This document shows, one piece after another, positions 43,103-51,824 of a stretch of DNA of 64,000 nt (the first letter of the stretch is position 1; each line of letters opens with the position of its first letter). The position numbers were made by a program, and so were the translations under genes. A model generated the notes under the pieces. The model made no database searches, was not told where the DNA came from, and saw only the letters and a program-made list of their open reading frames with translations. The stretch covers positions 3,658,001 to 3,722,000 of the forward strand of contig NZ_VFOW01000001.1 in NCBI RefSeq assembly GCF_006716355.1. The letters run 5' to 3'. The DNA comes from Stackebrandtia endophytica. Lineage in GTDB: Bacteria > Actinomycetota > Actinomycetes > Mycobacteriales > Micromonosporaceae.

Positions 43103-44275
43103 ATGAACCTGGACCGATCCAGGCTTACCGAGATAGCAGGACTATCCGATCCGCTCGGGGTGCTGTCGATATACGTCACCGCCGACCCCGACGAACAGGC
43201 CGAACGGCCCGCCTGGCAGGTGCGCACCCGCAATTCCCTCGACGAGCTGCTGGACCGGGCTCGCGACGGCGACGACCGGGAACTTGACCAGGCGTTGCGG
43301 GGTCGCCTCGACTCCCTCACCGCCGATCTCGACTGGGCACTGTCACCGTCGACCTCCGGCCTGGGGCGCGCCCTGTTCGTGCCGTTGAGCAACAGCGCCG
43401 TCCACCAGGTGTCGGTTCAGGAACCACTCGGTGACCTGGTGCGCTGCAACGACCGCGCCTACCTGCGGCCGCTGCTGTCGGCGTGGGCGGCTGGTTCGCC
43501 GACCGGGATCGCGGTCGCCACCGGTGAGGGCATCCGGATCCTCCACTATCAACTCGGTCTCGCCGAGGAGATCGCCCACCTGAAGTACGTCGACACCTCC
43601 AGCAACTGGACCGAGCTGAAGGGACCGGCGAACTCTCAACCCGGTTTCGCGCAGCGAAGCAACCCGCAGCACGACCTGTTCGAGGCGCGCCGCGCACAGG
43701 ACCTGAAGCGGTACCTGTCGTCCGGGCACGAGACCCTGCGTCGTCATGCCGCCGAGGACGGCTGGGAGTTCCTGGTCATCGCCGGTGACCCGCGACTGCG
43801 GGAGGCGATGGTCGAGCACCTCGGCCTGGAGTTCGCTCCCACGATCGTCACCGTCGACCACGTGGTGGGCATGACCCATCCGGGGCCGGCCGAGATCGCC
43901 GAGATGGTGCGGCCGACGTTGCAGCGGGCTCGCGCCGAGCGGGACCGCGCGCTCATTCACCGCCTCGACGAGACCAAGAAGTCCGCCCGAGGGGTCGACC
44001 AGACCCTGGCGGCGGTGCAGGAGGGCCGCGCCGAGGTCGTGTTGATGGCCGAGGACGCCGAATGGTCCGGGCAACGCGACAGTCAGGGGCAGTACGTCGC
44101 CGGCGACGTCATACCGCCGGGTTCGAACGGCAACGGTTTGATACCCGAACCGGAGCTGGGGGAGCGGCTCATCGAGTTGGCGATGGACAACTCGACCGAT
44201 GTGGCGGTCCTGCCCGGCGACATCGCCGAGGAGATGGCCGGAGCGGGCGGACTCGCCGCGATCCTTCGCTGGTGA
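43103..44275 (+). CDS. baeRF/VLRF1-type eRF1-like protein
   Basis: A 390-residue protein of the bacterial eRF1-like (baeRF / Vms1-related) group. N-terminal LTEIAGLSDPLGVLSIYVTADPDEQAERPAWQVRTRNSLDELL, a middle domain with WEFLVIAGDPRLREAMVEHLG, and a C-terminal L7Ae/eRF1 domain-3-like part (GRAEVVLMAEDAEW, ELAMDNSTDVAVLPG). Such proteins are thought to release or process peptidyl-tRNA on stalled ribosomes, but bacterial members are little studied. No GGQ motif is visible. The small DUF2795 protein gene follows 111 bases later on the same strand. Confidence 0.8.
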   Translation: MNLDRSRLTEIAGLSDPLGVLSIYVTADPDEQAERPAWQVRTRNSLDELLDRARDGDDRELDQALRGRLDSLTADLDWALSPSTSGLGRALFVPLSNSAVHQVSVQEPLGDLVRCNDRAYLRPLLSAWAAGSPTGIAVATGEGIRILHYQLGLAEEIAHLKYVDTSSNWTELKGPANSQPGFAQRSNPQHDLFEARRAQDLKRYLSSGHETLRRHAAEDGWEFLVIAGDPRLREAMVEHLGLEFAPTIVTVDHVVGMTHPGPAEIAEMVRPTLQRARAERDRALIHRLDETKKSARGVDQTLAAVQEGRAEVVLMAEDAEWSGQRDSQGQYVAGDVIPPGSNGNGLIPEPELGERLIELAMDNSTDVAVLPGDIAEEMAGAGGLAAILRW

Positions 44276-44280
44276 CGCGG

Positions 44281-44307
44281 GTTTACCGAGCCCCGCGCCG
44301 GGTAAAC
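44281..44307 (+). terminator. Hairpin after the baeRF gene
   Basis: GTTTACC (44281-44287) pairs with GGTAAAC (44301-44307), 5 bases after the stop. Weak, without a T-run. Confidence 0.45.
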
Positions 44308-44386
44308 AACCCGTTGTGCCGTCGGCGGCCGAACGCCTGCGGGCCGAACGCTGCCGACGTGACATTCCTCATTGGAGGTGGTTGAG

Positions 44387-44791
44387 GTGGTACAGCGCGA
44401 TTCACGGCACAGCCGGGTCGTCGACGACTCGATGGCCGAGGAGGCCAAACATCTGCGACCGGGAACCTCGTCACGCAGCGGGCACTGGCGTGATCCGGAA
44501 TCCCCCGTGGAGGACGAACCGGGCGGTGACCCGTTGGCCTCCGAACGCATCGGTACCCCGGTCGGTATGACCAGCCAGGATGTCGAGGGCCGCTTCGAAG
44601 TGGCGCGGTTCCTGGAGACCGGGCGCTTCCCCGCCGAAGCCGACGAGGTTCGCCGGATGGCCGCCGAACACAACGCACCCGACAGCGTCCTCGCCGAGCT
44701 CTCCGGGCTGCCGAACGGCCGCTACCAGTCGGTGACCGAGGTGTGGGCAGCGCTCGGCGGCGGTACCGAGGTGCCACGCGACCAGATGTGA
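44387..44791 (+). CDS. DUF2795 domain protein
   Basis: A 134-residue hydrophilic protein. Residues about 1-60 are charged and probably disordered; the C-terminal 60 residues (FPAEADEVRRMAAEHNAPDSVLAELSGLPNGRYQSVTEVWAALG) match DUF2795, a small helical domain of unknown role in actinobacteria. I start at GTG 44387 because GGAGG at 44374-44378 stands 8 bases ahead of it; an upstream TTG at 44372 overlaps that site. Following the baeRF gene it might work in the same process, but this is only context. Confidence 0.75.
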   Translation: MVQRDSRHSRVVDDSMAEEAKHLRPGTSSRSGHWRDPESPVEDEPGGDPLASERIGTPVGMTSQDVEGRFEVARFLETGRFPAEADEVRRMAAEHNAPDSVLAELSGLPNGRYQSVTEVWAALGGGTEVPRDQM

Positions 44792-44852
44792 CGGGTACGT
44801 CCGACGCTCGGGGTTCGATCCGTCCTTGGCAGGACCGGGCGTCGGACGACCG

Positions 44853-45326
44853 TTATTCGGCGGGACGTAGGTGCTCGAACGCGGCGAGGTTGCGGGTGGA
44901 CTCACCGCGCGACAGCCGCCACCGCCATTCGCGTCGAATCGACTCGGCGAACCCGATCTCCAGTGCGGTGTCGAACACGCCGTCGGCATAGGTGAGCACC
45001 GAACCCAACAGACGATCCAGTTCGGTGGTGTCGATCGTGGCCAACGGGAGCCGCCCCGACAGGTACACGTCCCCGTTGTCGTCGATCGCGAACGCGACAC
45101 CATACATGTCGGCGTTACGACGCAGCAGCAGCCGCCACAGGCGTTCGGCGTCCTGTTCGGGACAGCGCACCACGAACGCCTCGACCCGCAGCGCGTGGTC
45201 CTCGACGAACAGGTTGCAGCTGGTCTTCAACTTGTGGGTGCCCGGAAGCGTCACCAGATAGGACCGGTCCCCGGTGCGCTCCCACTCCACGTCCAATTCG
45301 ACCAGGACCTGCTCCATATCAGCCAT
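44853..45326 (-). CDS. YbjN domain protein upstream of mshA
   Basis: A 157-residue YbjN-fold protein (related to type III secretion chaperones): VLVELDVEWERTGDRSYLVTLPGTHKLKTSCNLFVEDHALRVEAFVVRCPEQDAERLWRLLLRRNADMYGVAFAIDDNGDVYLSGRLPL. In mycobacteria a YbjN protein gene (Rv0487) follows mshA, and the same pairing occurs here on the minus strand, 45 bases after the mshA stop. It may be a chaperone or regulator linked to mycothiol synthesis, but the function is not known. Confidence 0.85.
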   Translation of the reverse strand: MADMEQVLVELDVEWERTGDRSYLVTLPGTHKLKTSCNLFVEDHALRVEAFVVRCPEQDAERLWRLLLRRNADMYGVAFAIDDNGDVYLSGRLPLATIDTTELDRLLGSVLTYADGVFDTALEIGFAESIRREWRWRLSRGESTRNLAAFEHLRPAE

Positions 45327-45371
45327 GCCTTCAGACGGTACTGCCTACCGCCTGCGGCATGACGTCACGAC

Positions 45372-46715
45372 CTACCGGCTGCTCTGCGACAACCGGGCAC
45401 CGGCTCGCGCTGCGCTGCGTTGCCGCAGAATCGCGTCGCGGTAGGTGTGCAGCAGGTCGCCGGTCGTGCGGCGCCAGGTGAAGTTCCCGGCGTGTTCCAC
45501 CGCGGCCGCCGACATCAGTTCCCGTCGCGCCGGGTCGGTCAGCAACCGGTTGAACGCACCGGCCCAGGCGGTCTCGTCGTGCCCGTCGACCAGGATGCCG
45601 CTGTGTCCGTCGGCAACCGCCGTGGTCAACCCGCCGACCGCGGTGGCCACCACCGGGGTGCCGCAGGCCTGTGCCTCCAACGCGACCAGGCCGAACGTTT
45701 CATTGTGGCTGGGGACGCATACCGCGTCGCAGGCCCGGAACACCTGAGCCAATTCGGGGCCGGTGCGTGGCGGCAGGAACTTGACGGAGTCGCTGACACC
45801 GAGGTCACGACTCAATTCGCGCAGCCACTGTGGATAGTCCATGCCGGTGCCGGACTGCCCGCCGACGACCACCATGGTCACCCGGTCACCCAACTCCGGG
45901 TTCAGTTGGCGCAGCCTCGCCACCGCGCTCAACATGACATCGGGAGCCTTCAACGCCTGAATCCGCCCGGCGAACCCCAGCACGATCGCCTCCTGCGGTA
46001 TCCCCAGGTCACGTCGTGCCTGAGCACGGTCGCCGGGGGTGAAGACGTCGGTGTCCACGCCCGGCGGCGTCACCGCGATACGCGCCGGGTCGGCCCGGTA
46101 GTGCGTGATCAGCTCATCGGCCTCGGCCGAGGTATTGGCCACCAGTGCGTCGGCTTCGGCGATGACCTGTTCCTCACCGACCACCCGCGCGAACGGTTCC
46201 GGCGTGTCGCACTCGGCGAGGTTGAGGTTCTTGACCTTGGCGAGAGTGTGCGCCGAATGCACCAGCGGCACGTTCCAGCGATCCTTCGCCAACCACCCGG
46301 CATGACCCGACAACCAGTAGTGACTGTGAATCACGTCGAAGTAGCCGGCGGGCTTGGCCGCCTCGGTGCGCAACACCCCCGAGGTGAACGCGCACATCTG
46401 AGACGGCAGGTCGTTCTTGGCCAACCCCTCGAACGGGCCCGCTTGAACGTGATGAACCACGATCCCCGGCTCCACCTGCGCCGACGGCGGCTGCTCCGAG
46501 GAGGTCGCTCGGGTGAAGATCTCCACCTCCACCCCGCAGGCGGCCAGTTGGCGGGCGGTCTGCAACACGTACACGTTCATCCCGCCGGCGTCACCGGTGC
46601 CCGGTTGCGCCAGCGGTGACGTGTGCATCGACAACATCGCCACCCGTCGCAATCCGCTCCGGCCCGAACAGGGGCTGGCGGCCGGGTTGAGTTCTCGGCG
46701 TCTGGGGCTACGCAT
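45372..46715 (-). CDS. mshA: D-inositol-3-phosphate glycosyltransferase MshA
   Basis: A 447-residue GT-B glycosyltransferase (GT4). N-terminal acceptor region [43 protein letters not shown], middle [30 protein letters not shown], and donor site [27 protein letters not shown] with the E-x7-E motif. It joins GlcNAc from UDP-GlcNAc to inositol-3-phosphate, the first committed step of mycothiol. The start at 46715 has AGGGAGAC 8 bases upstream; the longer open frame upstream lacks family sequence. It heads a two-gene unit with the YbjN protein gene. Confidence 0.94.
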   Translation of the reverse strand: MRSPRRRELNPAASPCSGRSGLRRVAMLSMHTSPLAQPGTGDAGGMNVYVLQTARQLAACGVEVEIFTRATSSEQPPSAQVEPGIVVHHVQAGPFEGLAKNDLPSQMCAFTSGVLRTEAAKPAGYFDVIHSHYWLSGHAGWLAKDRWNVPLVHSAHTLAKVKNLNLAECDTPEPFARVVGEEQVIAEADALVANTSAEADELITHYRADPARIAVTPPGVDTDVFTPGDRAQARRDLGIPQEAIVLGFAGRIQALKAPDVMLSAVARLRQLNPELGDRVTMVVVGGQSGTGMDYPQWLRELSRDLGVSDSVKFLPPRTGPELAQVFRACDAVCVPSHNETFGLVALEAQACGTPVVATAVGGLTTAVADGHSGILVDGHDETAWAGAFNRLLTDPARRELMSAAAVEHAGNFTWRRTTGDLLHTYRDAILRQRSAARAGARLSQSSR

Positions 46716-47108
46716 GAGACAGGTCTCCCTGGGCAGGTCGTGGCCACCACCGAGACATGGGTGAGGGGTTCGGCGGCGACAAAAACGGCGGTTGCTGCGC
46801 TGCAACCAATTCGCCAACTGGCATATTTCCGGCCAGAGGCTTTCTTTGGTCCTCGTTCGTCGTGAGCGGCGTCGCGCAACTGAACAGCAGGGCCAATGAC
46901 AGCCTCTAAAGTTACGCCGCGAATCGGGTGAGCCGTCACACCGGCGGCGCGAGAGTCCGCAACATCTCACGAAGCCGCACCCCAGCACCGTGAGCGCGGC
47001 GGAATCCGCTACTCACATCGCCGGCGTCGAACCGTGCCGTGGATCAGTCGCTGAATGGTCGAACGGCATCGGTGTCCGACCCCGATCCGCAGTGGCAGGA
47101 TGAGGCGC

Positions 47109-47864
47109 ATGAGCAATCCAATAGCGGTAGTGACCGGAGCGTCATCGGGTATCGGCCACGCCACGGCCGTTCGTCTGGCAGCCGAGGGCTTCCACGTCGT
47201 GGCGACCGCCCGCCGAACCGATCGGATCGAGGAACTCGCCGCTCGCATCGGAGGGACCGCGGTGCCGTGCGACATCACCGTCGACGCCGACGTGACCGCG
47301 CTCGTCGCCGCCGTGGAGCAGCTGCCCGGTGAGGTGAAGTTGCTGGTGAACAACGCCGGCGGCGCCATCGGTCTCGAACCGGTCGCCGAAGCCGATGTCG
47401 CCGACTGGCAGCGCATGTATGACATCAACGTGCTGGGCACGCTGCGCGTCACCAAGGGGCTGTTGCCGCACCTGACTCGCGGGCACGGCGACATCGTGGT
47501 GATCTCGTCCACCGCCGGCCTGGCCACCTATGAGGGCGGCGGTGGGTATGCGGCGGCCAAGCATGCTGAGACGGTTCTGGCGCAGACCTTGCGACTGGAA
47601 CTGTGTGGAACACCGGTGCGCATCATGGAGATCAACCCGGGCATGGTCAAGACCGAGGAGTTCTCGACGGTGCGGTTCCGTGGCGATCAGGCCGCTGCCG
47701 ACAAGGTCTACGAGGGCGTCGCCGAACCCCTGCTGGCCACCGACATCGCCGACTGTGTCGCCTGGGTCGCGACCCGTCCGCACCATGTCAACATCGACCG
47801 CATGGTGGTCCGCCCACTGGCTCAGGCCGCCAACCACAAGGTGGACCGTCGGCCGAAGGCATAG
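47109..47864 (+). CDS. Short-chain dehydrogenase/reductase
   Basis: A 251-residue classical SDR: cofactor loop VVTGASSGIGHATAVRLAAEG, NNAG in LLVNNAGGAIGLEP, catalytic Ser in VVISSTAGLATYEGGGG and Tyr/Lys in YAAAKHAE. ARRTDR after the second strand suggests NADP(H). It resembles YdfG/serine 3-dehydrogenase-like SDRs, but the substrate is unknown. ATG with AGGATGAGG upstream. It is inserted between mshA and gpmA compared with the mycobacterial order, transcribed away from mshA. Confidence 0.87.
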   Translation: MSNPIAVVTGASSGIGHATAVRLAAEGFHVVATARRTDRIEELAARIGGTAVPCDITVDADVTALVAAVEQLPGEVKLLVNNAGGAIGLEPVAEADVADWQRMYDINVLGTLRVTKGLLPHLTRGHGDIVVISSTAGLATYEGGGGYAAAKHAETVLAQTLRLELCGTPVRIMEINPGMVKTEEFSTVRFRGDQAAADKVYEGVAEPLLATDIADCVAWVATRPHHVNIDRMVVRPLAQAANHKVDRRPKA

Positions 47865-48231
47865 CCCCGAGTGAAACTCGGATGAGAATCGGTGGCCGCT
47901 GCCGTATCGTTTTGTCCACAGGCGTCACCGAATCCAGCCGTTCTTCCTGTTGACGGCATGGTCGATCCGCTCGGGTGCGCGTCGAACGCGTGCCGGGGCG
48001 AGCACATCGCGGTGCGTTTGTTGACCTGTCATTCGGTCCGAGTGTCGCCCGGTTGGGCGCCCCGTGGCGGCAACCCGAGCCCCACCCGGGCGGCACTCGT
48101 CCTGTTGCGTCGGCGCTCGGGCCGTGTCCGAACGGTAAGCCGAGGCGTGACCGACACCCGGTTCGCCACAGGCGATGTCCGCAGGATCGAGGCCACTGCG
48201 GCCGACGACGCCCGCGGGTCGAACCCGATCG
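47865..48231. other. Intergenic stretch without a recognised gene
   Basis: About 370 bases between the convergent SDR and TetR genes. Open frames here are low-complexity Arg/Pro/Gly translations. I see no strong hairpin. Confidence 0.4.
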
Positions 48232-48894
48232 TCAGACGCTGCCGGCGAGGTAGTCGCGGATCAGGGACTTGGCTTCGGTCAGGATCCGCTCGTCGCCCTC
48301 GGGGTCGTTGCGGAATGCGAGTTTGACCAGTGCGTCGCCGGTCTCCACCGCCACCATGACCGACAATCGGAGCTGTTCGGAGACGGCCAGCTGAAAGTGT
48401 TCGCCCAGCATCGATCCGAGTCGGTCGGCGAGGACGTCGTTGTTGCTGCGGGACTCGTCGAGCAGGTGAACATCCACAATGTCACCAAAGTGGAGTGTGC
48501 GGAAGCCGGGCTGGGTTCGGTGCATGGCGATGTACTCGTCGATGACGGTATCCACTATGTCCCACCATTGGGAGGGCGGATTGGCGTCGATGCGGGACTG
48601 CACCCGATCGAAGAAGACGTCGAGGTGTCGCATCCCCAGGGCACGCACCACGGCACGTTTGTCGCCGAAGAACTGATAGATCGACCCGATCGCGACGTCG
48701 GCGCGCTGTGCGATCAACGTGGTCGTGAGTTTGGTGTAACCGACCTCGTCGAGCAGCTGTGCACAGGCGTTCAGCATTCTGGTGACCCGTTCGGCGCTGC
48801 GCTGCTGTACCGGCTTGCGGCGCAGGGTGCCCTCGGGTTCACCGGTCCGGGATCGTCCGGTGGGTGTTTCGCGGTGGTGCGCTAGCGTCGACAC
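48232..48894 (-). CDS. TetR family regulator, divergent to the sugar-acid oxidase
   Basis: A 220-residue repressor with HTH RRKPVQQRSAERVTRMLNACAQLLDEVGYTKLTTTLIAQRADVAIGSIYQFFGDKRAVVRALG. The C-terminal domain is of the usual TetR size. GTG start with GAAGGAGC upstream. The start lies 120 bases from the divergent oxidase start, and a perfect 12-bp palindrome covers the oxidase transcription start, so this protein is the obvious candidate to bind it. Confidence 0.88.
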   Translation of the reverse strand: MSTLAHHRETPTGRSRTGEPEGTLRRKPVQQRSAERVTRMLNACAQLLDEVGYTKLTTTLIAQRADVAIGSIYQFFGDKRAVVRALGMRHLDVFFDRVQSRIDANPPSQWWDIVDTVIDEYIAMHRTQPGFRTLHFGDIVDVHLLDESRSNNDVLADRLGSMLGEHFQLAVSEQLRLSVMVAVETGDALVKLAFRNDPEGDERILTEAKSLIRDYLAGSV

Positions 48895-48978
48895 TCAAAT
48901 GCTCCTTCGAGTTTCACGAACCCACTGAATTCTCGCTGATCAACCTGGCGGACCGCCGTCAGGGCATCGACGGGGGAC

Positions 48979-49017
48979 TTGACGAACGTTAAGATGAAGG
49001 GTATTCACGTTAACGTG
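48979..49017 (+). promoter_or_regulatory. Leaderless promoter with overlapping 12-bp palindrome
   Basis: TTGACG (48979-48984), a 17-base spacer, TATTCA (49002-49007), then 7 bases to the GTG at 49015. The perfect palindrome CACGTTAACGTG (49006-49017) overlaps the -10 box and the start codon, as expected of a repressor operator. There is no Shine-Dalgarno in front of the GTG. Confidence 0.65.
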
Positions 49018-50304
49018 ACTGTCACCACCAACAGCTGGGGGAACTGGGCCGGCACCGCCTCGGCCCGCCCACGTGAGATCGCAGCGCCCAGCGGAGTGGA
49101 CGAACTCGCGGACCTGATCACCCGCACACGGCAACGAGACGGACGGGTGAAGGCCGTCGGCTCCGGACACTCCTTCACCGCGATCGCCGCCGCCGCCGAC
49201 GTCTTGGTCCGGTTGGACGACTACCGGCCCCCACCGGTCGTCGACACCTCCACCGGTGAGGTCACCGTCAGCGCCGGAATCACCCTGAAGGCCCTGAACC
49301 AACTGTTGGCCGCCAACGGATTGGCGATGCCCAACCTCGGCGACATCGACGCCCAGACCCTCGCGGGCGCCACCGCCACCGGAACCCACGGCACCGGGGC
49401 GAGACTGGGTGGGCTCGCGACGTTCATCAGCGCCGTCACCCTGGTTGACGGCACCGGCACCGTACGCCGATTCACCCGCGAGGACCCCGAACTGAACGCC
49501 GTCGCGATCAACCTGGGCGCGTTGGGAATCGTCACCGACATCACGCTGCGGTGCGTCCCGGCGTTCCAACTGCACGCTGACGAACGACCGATGCCGATCC
49601 AGCAGGTGTTGGAGGAATTCGACACCCTGGCCGCCGACAACGACCACTTCGAGTTCTACTGGTTTCCCGGCGCCGACCGTGCCCTGGTGAAACGCAACAA
49701 TCGTGACGGCCAAGGCGGCCGACTGTCCAGGTTCCGAGGCTGGGTCGACGACGAACTGTTGTCCAACCAGGTTTTCGGGCTGATGTGTCGCCTGGGACGA
49801 GCCGTACCCCGATTGGTTCCCGCCGTCACCGCGATCTCGGCGCGGGCGCTGTCGGCGCGCAACTACGCCGACCGCTCCGACGCGGTCTTCTGCACGCCCC
49901 GCAAGGTGCGCTTCGTGGAGATGGAGTACGCCGTCCCACGCGCCGCCTACGCCGACGCCTTCGACGGACTTCGCAGGGCCGCCAACCGTCACCGGGTGAT
50001 CTTCCCGGTCGAGGTTCGCGTCGCTGCGGCCGACCCGCTGTGGTTGTCGACCGCGCACGACCGCGACAGTGCCTACTTCGCCGTCCACCAATTCCAGGGA
50101 ATGCCCTATCTGGACTATTTCGCGGAGGTGGAGGCCGTGATGCGCGACCTCGGTGGCCGTCCCCACTGGGGAAAGCTGCACACCCGTGCGGTGGCGGATC
50201 TGGGCACCGACTATCCGAGGATGGCCGACTTCATCGCCCTGCGGGACCGCCTCGACCCCGACCGGATCTTCACCAACCCGTACCTGCAGCGGGTTCTGGG
50301 GTAG
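49015..50304 (+). CDS. FAD-linked sugar-acid/lactone oxidase (D-arabinono-1,4-lactone oxidase family)
   Basis: A 429-residue VAO-type flavoprotein. FAD-binding part: VKAVGSGHSFTAIAAAADVLVRLDD, where the SGHSF histidine is the expected covalent FAD site, then NLGDIDAQTLAGATATGTHGTGARLGGLATFISAV. The C-terminal ALO domain ends with GGRPHWGKLHTRAVADL and LDPDRIFTNPYLQRVLG. Oxidises sugar alcohols, lactones or similar with O2; xylitol/alditol oxidases are close relatives. I start at GTG 49015 because the promoter puts the transcript start there; TTG 48979 and ATG 48994 overlap the promoter itself. Probably repressed by the divergent TetR. Confidence 0.87.
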   Translation: MTVTTNSWGNWAGTASARPREIAAPSGVDELADLITRTRQRDGRVKAVGSGHSFTAIAAAADVLVRLDDYRPPPVVDTSTGEVTVSAGITLKALNQLLAANGLAMPNLGDIDAQTLAGATATGTHGTGARLGGLATFISAVTLVDGTGTVRRFTREDPELNAVAINLGALGIVTDITLRCVPAFQLHADERPMPIQQVLEEFDTLAADNDHFEFYWFPGADRALVKRNNRDGQGGRLSRFRGWVDDELLSNQVFGLMCRLGRAVPRLVPAVTAISARALSARNYADRSDAVFCTPRKVRFVEMEYAVPRAAYADAFDGLRRAANRHRVIFPVEVRVAAADPLWLSTAHDRDSAYFAVHQFQGMPYLDYFAEVEAVMRDLGGRPHWGKLHTRAVADLGTDYPRMADFIALRDRLDPDRIFTNPYLQRVLG

Positions 50305-50394
50305 CGGTCACCACTGAATGCGGTGACGCGACCGGTGTAGGTTTCCAGCCGCCCGGATTCGGCACCCATCGCGACCATGACGGGCGCGATGCCG

Positions 50395-51702
50395 TCAGTG
50401 AACGGCCGTGCGCTGTTCGGTGTCGTCGCCGGAACGCTGCTGGTCCGTGACGGTCGCCGGTTCGATGACCGTCACCGGCTCGGCGGCGTAGATGGCGGCG
50501 AGACGACGTTCCCTGGACGGTTCCGCCACTAGGTTGCCCGCCGCCGCCAACAGGCCGATCCCCGCGGCGACCGCCCACCACCAGGTACCCAGGTACTGCA
50601 TTCCCAGTCCTCCGAGGGTGGGGGCGATGAAGCCGGCTCCCTGGAATGACAGTGAGAACGCGGCCTGGTACCGGCCGCGCATGTGAACCGGTGCGAGGTC
50701 GGCGATGGTGGCGGAGTTGGCCGGTGTCTGCAACATCTCGCCGATCGTCCACACCAGAACCGTGAGCATGAACAGCGGCACCGTGTCGGCCAGACCGGTC
50801 AGGCCCACGCCGCCGGCCCAGAACACGCAGGCCAATGCCAGGACTCGGGAGCGGCGCTTACCGTCCACCAGCTTGGGAATGAAGAGTTGCCCCGCCACGA
50901 TGAGGACGCCGTTGGTCGCGATGACGTAGCTGTACTGCTGTTCGGTCAAGCCGGTGCCGGTGACCTGGAGCGGCAGCAGCGTCTCCATCGACATCATGAG
51001 GAACGCCGGGAGGAAGGTCAGGCCGACGAATGCGAGGAAGACCCGGTCACGCAGGATGACCCGGAACCCGCCGTCGGGGGTGACGGTCGGTCCGTCGGCG
51101 TCGGGGGCGGTGACGGGCCGGGTCTCGGTGACCCGGAACGCGACCAGCAGACCGGTCAGGGTCAGGGCTCCCGCGTTGATGAAGAAGATCAACTGGAAGT
51201 TGAACCCGGCGACCAGGCCCGCCAACAGGGCGGCGCCGGAGAATCCCAGGTTGATGGCCCAGTAGTTGAGAGTGTAGGCGCGCACCCGGTCATGGACCGG
51301 AATGATGTCGGCGATCATCGCCGAGAACGCCGGCCGCGCCATGTTCAACGCCGCTCCCAGGAAGAACAGCATGACCCCGATGGCCCAGGTTTCCTGGGTG
51401 AAGGCCAACGCCACCAACACGATCGCGGCCGAGAAGTTCGACATCAGCAGGGTCTTGCGACGTCCCCACCGGTCGGTGAGTACGCCCGCCAATTGGGTTC
51501 CGGCTATCGAACCGGCGCCCTGAACGCCCAACAGCAGGCCGATGGTGCCGGGGGTGAGGTCGCGAACCATCGCCAGGTACAGCGTCAGATAGATGATGAC
51601 GAATGAGCCGAGCCGGTTGATCAAGGTGACGACCCACAGGTACCAAAACGCCCTCGGGAGGCCACCGGTGGTTTCGGTCAGCCAGGTACGAATGGTATTC
51701 AG
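50395..51702 (-). CDS. MFS multidrug-type exporter, probable CTG start
   Basis: A 12-helix MFS transporter of about 435 residues (GVLTDRWGRRKTLL is the loop 2-3 motif; RPAFSAMIADIIPVHDRVRAYTLNYWAINLG is typical of MDR-type members). The first ATG/GTG/TTG in frame, TTG at 51624, would cut into helix 1 (LPRAFWYLWVVTLINRLGSFV). Reading back, the family-like N-terminus NTIRTWLTETTGGLPRAFW begins after a CTG at 51702, which has a strong GGAGG 6 bases upstream (51709-51713). CTG is therefore the likely initiation codon. Substrate unknown. It lies downstream of a paralogous transporter on the same strand. Confidence 0.8.
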   Translation of the reverse strand: MNTIRTWLTETTGGLPRAFWYLWVVTLINRLGSFVIIYLTLYLAMVRDLTPGTIGLLLGVQGAGSIAGTQLAGVLTDRWGRRKTLLMSNFSAAIVLVALAFTQETWAIGVMLFFLGAALNMARPAFSAMIADIIPVHDRVRAYTLNYWAINLGFSGAALLAGLVAGFNFQLIFFINAGALTLTGLLVAFRVTETRPVTAPDADGPTVTPDGGFRVILRDRVFLAFVGLTFLPAFLMMSMETLLPLQVTGTGLTEQQYSYVIATNGVLIVAGQLFIPKLVDGKRRSRVLALACVFWAGGVGLTGLADTVPLFMLTVLVWTIGEMLQTPANSATIADLAPVHMRGRYQAAFSLSFQGAGFIAPTLGGLGMQYLGTWWWAVAAGIGLLAAAGNLVAEPSRERRLAAIYAAEPVTVIEPATVTDQQRSGDDTEQRTAVH

Positions 51703-51824
51703 TGGACACCTCCATCATGGATCGATCAAGTGATCGAAGTCGACGTTTCATTTAACGCCTCGGAGCACTCGATCGCGATGTGATTAACCCGTGTGCTTGC
51801 TCACTTGTGGTGATGCACAACACA

